From assembly GCA_030688705.1 (NCBI GenBank), contig JAUYJH010000141.1:1-22362 (forward strand): a stretch of DNA of 22,362 bases. Reading direction: 5' to 3'. The translations under genes were made by a program, and so were the position numbers. Below the pieces are notes generated by a model, which ran no database searches, was not told the origin of the DNA, and saw nothing but the letters and a program-made list of their open reading frames with translations. Below, one piece after another: positions 6,725 through 12,663 of this stretch. The stretch is from Deltaproteobacteria bacterium (GTDB lineage Bacteria > UBA10199 > SPLOWO2-01-44-7). The stretch's first letter is position 1. Each line of letters begins with the position of its first letter.

Positions 6725-8590
6725 ATGGCAACACCCCAAACACAAGCCGGTCAATACTATCTCCTCGAAAAAATCGCACAGGGGGGGATGGCTGAAATTT
6801 ATAAGGGCCTTGCTTATGACCCGGCGGGGATCAAAAGAACGGTCTGCATCAAAAAAATTCTCTCCCACATCGCCGCTTCCCGCGAATTTATAGACATGCT
6901 GGTCGATGAGGCCAAAATCGCCGTCAAGCTCAATCACGGCAATATCGCCCAGGTTTACGACCTTGGAAAGGCGGGAGAAGATTATTTCATCGTCATGGAA
7001 TATGTGGAGGGCCAAAGTTTAAGCAAAATCTTCAAAAAGGCCCTAAGACAGCAGAAAAAAATACCGATTCCGATTGTCTGCTACCTGATTGCCGAGATCG
7101 CGCAGGGCTTGAATTACATGCACCGCAAGACCGATGAAGAGGAAAAATCACTCAACATCATTCACCGTGACATCAGCCCCCAAAACATCGTCGTCTCCTA
7201 CTCCGGAACGGTCAAAATCATCGACTTCGGCATCGCCAAGGCGGCGGTCAAAATCGGGCATACCGATTCGGGCATTTTGAAAGGCAAATTCGCCTACATG
7301 TCCCCCGAACAGGCGCGCGGCGACCGGCTGGACCACCGAAGCGATATTTTTTCTTTGGGGATTATTTTTCATGAACTGCTCACCGGTAAAAGGCTTTTCA
7401 AGGCGGGCGATAACAAAGAAACATTGCGCAATGTCCGCAAGGCAGAGGTGCTCCCCCCTTCCCAGCTGAATCCCGACGTTCCAAAAGATCTGGATGCGAT
7501 CTCTCTTAAGGCCCTCGCCAAAGACCGCCGCCAGCGCTACGCCTTTGCCTCTGATTTTCACGACGATCTCGTAAAATTTTTACATACCCAATATCCCGAT
7601 TTTAAATCAGAGCAGGCGGCCGATTTTGTAAAAGATTTATTCAAAGAGGAAATGGCTCTGCGGAAAAAAATAACCGACGCCGAAGGGGCGACCCCCCATC
7701 TGATATTGGACAAAACCCGCACGGGGGCGCAAACAGGCGAAGAAGAGGGTGAAGGAACGGCGGGCGGCGCAAAAGGAATTGACTGGCGGGAATTTATGCT
7801 GGAGGCCGATTGGCCGGAAGAGGGGACCAAGGACCATGGACCATGGACCAAGGACCTGGAAGAAGAGGAAGAAGGACCAAGAACTGATGAAGAAGAGCAT
7901 ACGATCAGTTTTAAAAAGCGGACTTTTTATGCTGTGGGGTGGATTTTGATGGGGATGTTTTTGGCAGTGGCGGGGTTTTGGGGATGGCAAAAACTGGACC
8001 ATGGACAAAGGACCATGGACCAAGGACCAAAAGCAGCGGATCAACAAATTTTGCAATTGCCACCGATCAAAACATCCCCTCTTCCCGAAGAGGTCACCAC
8101 CGCGGTCATCAAGATAGATTCCAACCCTTCCGCCGCTTCCGTCTACCTGAATGACCAAGACACCGGGCAGGTGACACCAACCACGCTTCATTTGGACGGC
8201 GGCAAAAAATATACGTTGGGCCTTTATTTGACGAATCACAAATTTTTCAAAACGGAATTGCGGACCAAACCGAAGGAATCGCAGACATTTCATGTCGCAT
8301 TGGCCCTCGATTACGGCTCGCTCAAAATCACTTCGGAACCCTCCGGCGCCAGGACTTACCTGAATGACCAGATGATCGGCGAAACCCCCATGATCAAGGA
8401 AGAGCTCAAGCCGGGGGAGATTGCCAAAGTGCGCCTTGAACTGGAGGGGTTCGCGGCAAAGGAGGAAGAATTTCAGGTGGCGGCCGGCAAACAAAAGATA
8501 TTTCACTTTCAACTGGAGAAGCTTCCCACTACAATGGAGAACCAAAATGTCGAAGAAGAAGGAGACAACGGATCAGACGGTAATCACTAA
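6725..8590 (+). CDS. Membrane Ser/Thr protein kinase with two C-terminal PEGA domains
   Basis: The protein (621 residues) has a complete Hanks-type kinase domain (about 11-290): glycine loop AQGGMAE at 18, ATP-binding Lys43, HRDISPQN with Asp149, DFG at 167 and MSPEQ at 192. An acidic juxtamembrane segment is followed by one membrane helix (about 399-421). Two PEGA-type domains come after it (about 460-525 and 529-600, signatures SNPSAASVYLND and SEPSGARTYLND). These would lie outside the cytoplasm and could sense a ligand or bind the envelope. Two five-heptad arrays are read in frame on either side of the membrane helix (residues about 367-378 and 424-435). The 3' end overlaps the FHA-GGDEF gene by 44 bp, suggesting translational coupling and a shared pathway. 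Confidence 0.95.
   Translation: MATPQTQAGQYYLLEKIAQGGMAEIYKGLAYDPAGIKRTVCIKKILSHIAASREFIDMLVDEAKIAVKLNHGNIAQVYDLGKAGEDYFIVMEYVEGQSLSKIFKKALRQQKKIPIPIVCYLIAEIAQGLNYMHRKTDEEEKSLNIIHRDISPQNIVVSYSGTVKIIDFGIAKAAVKIGHTDSGILKGKFAYMSPEQARGDRLDHRSDIFSLGIIFHELLTGKRLFKAGDNKETLRNVRKAEVLPPSQLNPDVPKDLDAISLKALAKDRRQRYAFASDFHDDLVKFLHTQYPDFKSEQAADFVKDLFKEEMALRKKITDAEGATPHLILDKTRTGAQTGEEEGEGTAGGAKGIDWREFMLEADWPEEGTKDHGPWTKDLEEEEEGPRTDEEEHTISFKKRTFYAVGWILMGMFLAVAGFWGWQKLDHGQRTMDQGPKAADQQILQLPPIKTSPLPEEVTTAVIKIDSNPSAASVYLNDQDTGQVTPTTLHLDGGKKYTLGLYLTNHKFFKTELRTKPKESQTFHVALALDYGSLKITSEPSGARTYLNDQMIGETPMIKEELKPGEIAKVRLELEGFAAKEEEFQVAAGKQKIFHFQLEKLPTTMENQNVEEEGDNGSDGNH
7824..7858. repeat. Five-unit heptad array (GGACCAA/GGACCAT) inside the kinase gene
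   Basis: Five abutting 7-bp units, GGACCAA or GGACCAT, ending GGACCTG. They are translated as TKDHGPWTKDL in the acidic linker just before the membrane helix. One further isolated GGACCAA sits at 7874-7880. Confidence 0.94.
7996..8030. repeat. Five-unit heptad array (GGACCAT/GGACCAA), second copy in the kinase gene
   Basis: Five abutting 7-bp units, one of them GGACAAA. They are translated as LDHGQRTMDQGPK immediately after the membrane helix, before the PEGA domains. Confidence 0.94.
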
Positions 8591-9473
8591 AGTCGAACGG
8601 ATGGAATCGGGGGAGGCGAAAAATGCCTTTATCCTTTTTCTCTCCGGGCCGCTCGTCGGCAAACTTCATCAGCTGAACGAGGGAGAAACCGTTTTGGGGA
8701 GGGCGCCGGAAGACGATATTGTCATCAACGACAACCGGATATCCAGAAAACACATCGCCATCGGCGTGGTCAAAGGCAAGGCGGTGTTAAAAGACCTCAA
8801 TTCAACCAACGGCACCTATGTCAACGGAAAAAGGGTCGCAACCCACGCTCTTAAAGACGGCGACAAGGTCCAACTCTCTTCCAACACCATTTTCAAATTT
8901 GCCCATCAAGACAATCTTGAAAATATTTTTCACAAAGAGCTCTACAAAATGGCGGTGCTGGACGCGGTGACCGGCATTTTCAACAAACGCTATTTTCTGG
9001 AGCGGTTGAACGAAGAATTCAGCCACGCCCGGAGGAAAGAAGCCAACCTCTCCCTGATGATGATCGATGTCGATCATTTCAAGGCGGTCAATGATACGCA
9101 CGGGCATCTGGCGGGCGATTTTGCGCTGGCCCATCTGGCCAAAATCATCAAAAAGATGGTCCGCACGGAAGACATTGTGGCCCGCTACGGCGGGGAAGAA
9201 TTCGGGATTATCCTGCGCGGCACCGATGCCAAGGGGGCTTTTTTGCTGGCCGAGCGGATACGCAAAACGGTGGAAAAAATCCCTCTGGAGTTTGAAAAGA
9301 AAACAATCCCGATGACCATCAGCATCGGAGTCGCCAGTTGTCTGGAAGAAAAAAAGATCAAAACGCCGGAGGCTTTCATCGCGGGCGCGGATCAATGTTT
9401 GTACAAGGCAAAATCGGAAGGCCGAAACAAAACCATTTCTAAAAGAGCCTCTGAAAAACTTGGGCCGGAGTGA
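8547..9473 (+). CDS. FHA-GGDEF diguanylate cyclase
   Basis: The protein (308 residues) pairs an N-terminal FHA domain (GRAPEDDIVI at 51, SRKH at 66, NSTNGTYVNG at 85), which binds phosphothreonine, with a GGDEF domain making cyclic-di-GMP from two GTP. The active-site loop is intact (RYGGEEF, GGEEF at 215-219), with metal-ligand Asp174 in MMIDVDHF. An RTED at 206-209 lies exactly five residues before the loop, the canonical inhibitory I-site, so product feedback is expected. No signal or membrane helix is seen. ATG 8547 is preceded by GGAG at a good distance; an upstream in-frame ATG at 8421 would only translate the kinase gene out of frame. Overlap with a kinase gene suggests that kinase-dependent phosphorylation recruits or controls the cyclase. 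Its last residues and stop lie in a 168-bp inverted element. Confidence 0.95.
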   Translation: MSKKKETTDQTVITKVERMESGEAKNAFILFLSGPLVGKLHQLNEGETVLGRAPEDDIVINDNRISRKHIAIGVVKGKAVLKDLNSTNGTYVNGKRVATHALKDGDKVQLSSNTIFKFAHQDNLENIFHKELYKMAVLDAVTGIFNKRYFLERLNEEFSHARRKEANLSLMMIDVDHFKAVNDTHGHLAGDFALAHLAKIIKKMVRTEDIVARYGGEEFGIILRGTDAKGAFLLAERIRKTVEKIPLEFEKKTIPMTISIGVASCLEEKKIKTPEAFIAGADQCLYKAKSEGRNKTISKRASEKLGPE

Positions 9474-9616
9474 CCTTTTCGAAAAGACGCGACATTTTTT
9501 GGGTCGACCCAAAAAATTCGCTCCTATGTCGGCGATTTTGTTTATGGATCCCGGATGTTAAAATCGCCTTACGCAGGCTTTTCTCAAAAGTCACCCCGGC
9601 CCAAGTTTTTCAGAGG
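9449..9616. repeat. 168-bp structured inverted element (MITE-like candidate)
   Basis: The outer arms 9449-9479 and 9587-9616 are near-perfect inverted repeats of about 30 bp (ends CCTCTGAAAAACTTGGGCC). Inside are the palindrome CTTTTCGAAAAG (9475-9486), a perfect 24-bp palindrome centred on GGGTCGACCC (9494-9517), and a 9-bp hairpin GGCGATTTT/AAAATCGCC (9531-9539 with 9560-9568). I found no transposase and no clear target duplication. The left arm encodes the C-terminus (ASEKLGPE) and stop of the FHA-GGDEF gene. Confidence 0.75.
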
Positions 9617-9629
9617 GTCCTCAAGCAAA

Positions 9630-9659
9630 ATAAAAAACCCCACTCGTTTCCAAGTGGGG
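9630..9659 (-). terminator. Rho-independent terminator of the small lipoprotein gene
   Basis: A 7-bp stem AGTGGGG/CCCCACT with an 8-nt loop (9638-9659) is followed, on the minus strand, by TTTTTTATTTTG. It lies about 50 bp downstream of the lipoprotein stop. In the plus direction the following tract is weak (CTTCTT), so it may only partly stop transcripts from the FHA-GGDEF side. Confidence 0.85.
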
Positions 9660-9711
9660 CTTCTTAAAAAAACTGACTTTTCGAACCAACCGGACGTTAT
9701 TGCTGTACCGG

Positions 9712-9879
9712 TTACTCGCCTTGAGGGGCTGCTTCCGGAGCGGGAGCCGCCTGCTCTTCCACCGGGGCCGGGGTTCCCGTATCGGTCCCCGTCGTCTCGG
9801 ACTTTTTCATGCCGGTGCAGCCGTAAAGTGCGCCAAGGGCGACCACGCCTGCCAGAATTGTGACGATCTGTTTCTTCAT
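9712..9879 (-). CDS. Small Ala/Pro/Glu-rich lipoprotein
   Basis: This 55-residue protein has a basic start (MKKQIVTILAGV), a hydrophobic core and a lipobox-like LYGC with the lipidated Cys at 21. A short, acidic, Ala/Pro-rich tail follows. It is predicted to be a membrane-anchored lipoprotein of the small, disordered type; no specific function is recognised. The gene is well supported despite its size. An ideal AGGAGGT ribosome site lies at 9885-9891, a clean sigma70-like promoter lies upstream, and a strong terminator lies just downstream, so it forms an independent monocistronic unit. It is divergent from PBP1A, and a role in the envelope is a guess. Confidence 0.88.
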   Translation of the reverse strand: MKKQIVTILAGVVALGALYGCTGMKKSETTGTDTGTPAPVEEQAAPAPEAAPQGE

Positions 9880-9908
9880 AAACTACCTCCTTTGAAAAAT
9901 TTTCATTT

Positions 9909-9936
9909 TGTATAGCGTATTTTCAAGTGTTGTCAA
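9909..9936 (-). promoter_or_regulatory. Sigma70-type promoter for the small lipoprotein gene
   Basis: On the minus strand there is a perfect TTGACA (9936-9931), a 16-bp spacer and TATACA (9914-9909). This predicts a short leader of roughly 20-25 nt containing the AGGAGGT site. Confidence 0.8.
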
Positions 9937-9966
9937 TATCACAACTTATGTTAATTTTACGTTTCT

Positions 9967-12636
9967 ATGGCCAAACTGTGGGCGACAGTGCAAGGGGTCG
10001 GGCGTCTTTTCAAAGTGATCGCGGTTTTAACCGGATCCTTTGTGGCTTCGTCTTTGCTGATTATTATTGTCGCTTATTTTTATTTCGCGGGAAATCTTCC
10101 CAACATTCAGACCATTTCGGACTATCATCCTTATGTTATCTCCGAGGTGTTTGGCGCCGACGGCACTAAAATCGGCGAATATTGGTATGAAGAACGCCGC
10201 CAGCTGATACCCATTGAAGAAATATCTCCGCTGATGATCAACGCCTTTCTCGCCGCGGAAGATTCCCGTTTTTTTGAACATCGCGGGGTCGATTTTCGCG
10301 GAACCCTGCGGGCTTTTATCGCCAATTTCAAGGCGGGCGGCATTGTGCAGGGGGGCTCCACGATTACCCAGCAAGTGACCAAATCGCTTCTTCTCACCCG
10401 ACAACGCTCCTATGTCCGCAAAGTCAAAGAGGCCATTTTGGCCACCCGTTTGGAGCGTTATCTGACAAAAGAGCAGATTTTATATCTCTATTTGAACCAG
10501 ATTTATTTCGGCAATCGGGCCTACGGGGTCAAGGCCGCCGCATGGAATTACTTTCATAAAAACCCCAATGAGATGAACCTCGCGGAAATGACAATCCTTG
10601 CCTCTCTCCCCCGCGCCCCGGAACTCTACTCCCCGTTGAAATATCCCGACAAAACGCGGGAGAGACAAATTTATGTGTTGGATAGAATGGTGGCGGAAAA
10701 AAGCATCCCTCAAAAAGAGAGGGATGACGCCTTAAAAACCAAAATCAAAATCTATGTTCAGGGAACCGATAAAGAGACCAATCTCGCCCTGGCTCCCCAT
10801 TTTTTAGAACGGGTCCGGCAAAGCCTGCTCAAAAAATATGGCCAGGAGAAACTCTATTACGGCGGGCTCAAAATCGAAACCGCTTTGAACCCTCCCCTGC
10901 AAAAAGCGGCTGTGGAGGCCCTTCAAAGAGGGCTTGAGGTGTTCGATCGCCGCCGGAGCGGCTGGCGGGGAACGCTTGGCCATGTAGACCCATCGGCATA
11001 TAGCACGGTCGCTAGCCCGCAAAGCGGGCGAGAGGGGGAGGCTCCACGGGCTTTGCCCGTGGAGGGGGCGACGCGAGCCCCTATAAAAGAAAAACTTCAT
11101 GATGAAATTGTAAGGGAGCAGAGCCGTCGTTTTGTCTATTACCCTCCCCTTTCTGAAAAAGAGACGCCGACCCCCATTGAGGCAGGGGAAATTTATCCGG
11201 CGCTTGTGACCGGTTTTGAAGGGCAAAATACGCTTATCGCCATCGGCAGAACGGCCGGCATCGTCCCCAGAAAAGACATTTCTTTTGATCAGAACAAATA
11301 CGCTTATGAAGAAAATCTCTACATCAACACCCCTTCCGGCACTTTGAAGACGGGCGATGTCATCCGCGTCCGGGCGCTGGGCGACGACAAATTCCAGTTC
11401 TATCAGGAGCCTCGCGTGGAGGGGGCCCTCTATTCGCAAGATGTCCGGACCGGTTTTGTCCAGGCGATGGCGGGGGGTTATGATTTCGGCAAAAGCGAGT
11501 TCAACCGGACGACGGACGCGCTCCGCCAACCGGGCTCTTCTTTCAAACCCTTTGTCTATGCCTCTGCCCTGGACAAAGGGTATGCGATGAAAACTCCGGT
11601 CTCGGACAGTCCCTTTACCATTCCGGTCGGCGATGAAATCTGGAGCCCCAAAAACTACGACGGAAAATACCGCGGGCTTACCACCCTGAAGCAGGCGATC
11701 ACCCACTCCTACAATGTCGCCACGGCCCGCGTTGCCTACAATATCCGCCTTCACTATTTGACCGCGTATATGCGCAAGCTGGGGATCACCACACCGATCC
11801 AGAAATATCCGTCGATGGCGCTGGGGGCCAACGGCATGCACTTGATGGAATTGGTGGCGGCTTATGCCACTTTTCCCAATCAGGGGGTTTATCGTCCGCC
11901 GGTTTTTATCACCAAAGTGACCGATGCCGAGGGGAATGTGCTGGAGGAATATAAGAGGGACCATGGACAAGGGACCATGGACCAAGGACCCAAAGAAACA
12001 GATTCAGAGTTTAATGAAACACTTTACGAGGCGAATAAAAAGTTTATCGAGTCAGACCAGCTGAAACTTTCCAAAAAAGAGCTCCAGATTCTCTATGGCA
12101 AAGAGATACCCCCCGGCCATGTGATGACGCCGCAAACCGCCTATTTGATGGTGAAGCTGATGGAGGGGGTGGTTCAGGAAGGAACCGCGCAAAGAGTGAA
12201 AAAACTGGGGCGGCCGGTCGCCGGAAAAACGGGGACGACGAACGACGAAACCGACACCTGGTTTGTCGGCTACACTCCGGAACTGGCCGCGGGGGTATGG
12301 GTCGGCTACGATCAGGTCCGTTCTCTGGGCAAGGGGGAACAAGGGGGGAGAACCGCGGCACCCATTTTTTTGGATTTCATGCAGACCGCCATGAAGGAAA
12401 AAGAGATCCGTCCCTTTGACATCCCCGACGCGCTCAAAGGAAAAGAGAAAGACCTGATGGGCCTTGCCGGAGGATCGGCAAAGCACGCGGAAAAAAGCAA
12501 AATACCGACCTACGCCGCCCCCGACGGGGGGACCAGCCAGGACCGCTCCGCCGATTTTATGGGTGCCGATTTGGAAGGGGTACAAAATACGCCGCCGGCG
12601 ATCGAACGATCATTGGACGAAGAAGAAGGGTTTTAA
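9967..12636 (+). CDS. mrcA: Class A penicillin-binding protein 1A (bifunctional transglycosylase/transpeptidase)
   Basis: This 889-residue peptidoglycan synthase has an N-terminal membrane anchor (about 17-41). The GT51 transglycosylase domain shows EDSRFFEHRG at 98 (catalytic Glu98) and GGSTITQQ at 129. The transpeptidase domain carries the three penicillin-binding motifs: SSFK with nucleophile Ser524, SYN at 581 and KTG at 754. It polymerises and cross-links lipid II in the periplasm. Two repeat-derived segments are read in frame. A double hairpin (residues about 350-366) lies in the linker between the domains, and a five-heptad array (about 664-676) lies between the SYN and KTG motifs. All catalytic motifs are intact, so the enzyme is probably active. 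The upstream ribosome site is weak. The gene converges on the NHL-repeat lipoprotein gene. Confidence 0.96.
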   Translation: MAKLWATVQGVGRLFKVIAVLTGSFVASSLLIIIVAYFYFAGNLPNIQTISDYHPYVISEVFGADGTKIGEYWYEERRQLIPIEEISPLMINAFLAAEDSRFFEHRGVDFRGTLRAFIANFKAGGIVQGGSTITQQVTKSLLLTRQRSYVRKVKEAILATRLERYLTKEQILYLYLNQIYFGNRAYGVKAAAWNYFHKNPNEMNLAEMTILASLPRAPELYSPLKYPDKTRERQIYVLDRMVAEKSIPQKERDDALKTKIKIYVQGTDKETNLALAPHFLERVRQSLLKKYGQEKLYYGGLKIETALNPPLQKAAVEALQRGLEVFDRRRSGWRGTLGHVDPSAYSTVASPQSGREGEAPRALPVEGATRAPIKEKLHDEIVREQSRRFVYYPPLSEKETPTPIEAGEIYPALVTGFEGQNTLIAIGRTAGIVPRKDISFDQNKYAYEENLYINTPSGTLKTGDVIRVRALGDDKFQFYQEPRVEGALYSQDVRTGFVQAMAGGYDFGKSEFNRTTDALRQPGSSFKPFVYASALDKGYAMKTPVSDSPFTIPVGDEIWSPKNYDGKYRGLTTLKQAITHSYNVATARVAYNIRLHYLTAYMRKLGITTPIQKYPSMALGANGMHLMELVAAYATFPNQGVYRPPVFITKVTDAEGNVLEEYKRDHGQGTMDQGPKETDSEFNETLYEANKKFIESDQLKLSKKELQILYGKEIPPGHVMTPQTAYLMVKLMEGVVQEGTAQRVKKLGRPVAGKTGTTNDETDTWFVGYTPELAAGVWVGYDQVRSLGKGEQGGRTAAPIFLDFMQTAMKEKEIRPFDIPDALKGKEKDLMGLAGGSAKHAEKSKIPTYAAPDGGTSQDRSADFMGADLEGVQNTPPAIERSLDEEEGF
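11001..11085. repeat. Double-hairpin repeat inserted in the PBP1A gene
   Basis: Two perfect hairpins in tandem: GCCCGC-AAA-GCGGGC (11015-11029) and CCACGGGC-TTT-GCCCGTGG (11044-11062). Flanks are GC-rich. It is translated in frame as ASPQSGREGEAPRALPVEGA, a low-complexity segment not expected in PBP1A. The limits of the inserted piece are approximate. Confidence 0.75.
11958..11992. repeat. Five-unit heptad array (GGACCAT/GGACCAA) inside the PBP1A gene
   Basis: Five abutting 7-bp units, including GGACAAG and GGACCCA variants. They are translated as RDHGQGTMDQGPK within the transpeptidase domain, in a stretch between the SYN and KTG motifs. Confidence 0.94.
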
Positions 12637-12642
12637 CGCAGG

Positions 12643-12657
12643 AGGTGCCAGGCACCT
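12643..12657. repeat. Short palindrome between convergent PBP1A and NHL genes
   Basis: AGGTGCC-A-GGCACCT occupies most of the 27-bp gap between two converging stop codons. No T-run follows in either direction, so terminator function is doubtful. Confidence 0.6.
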
Positions 12658-12663
12658 TATGAG

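Noticed and set aside
7824..8030. Heptad arrays as a CRISPR array or clustered operator sites
   Set aside because: Units are 7 bp, abut without spacers and lie inside coding sequence, so they are not CRISPR; no adjacent regulator or promoter suggests operators.
8421..8546. Upstream ATG that would extend the FHA-GGDEF protein by 42 residues
   Set aside because: The extra residues are the kinase's 3' coding region read out of frame and are unlike any FHA protein; ATG 8547 has a well-placed GGAG.
10804..11985. Long minus-strand open frame (393 codons) opposite PBP1A
   Set aside because: The opposite strand carries all PBP1A catalytic motifs; the antisense translation has no recognisable domain.
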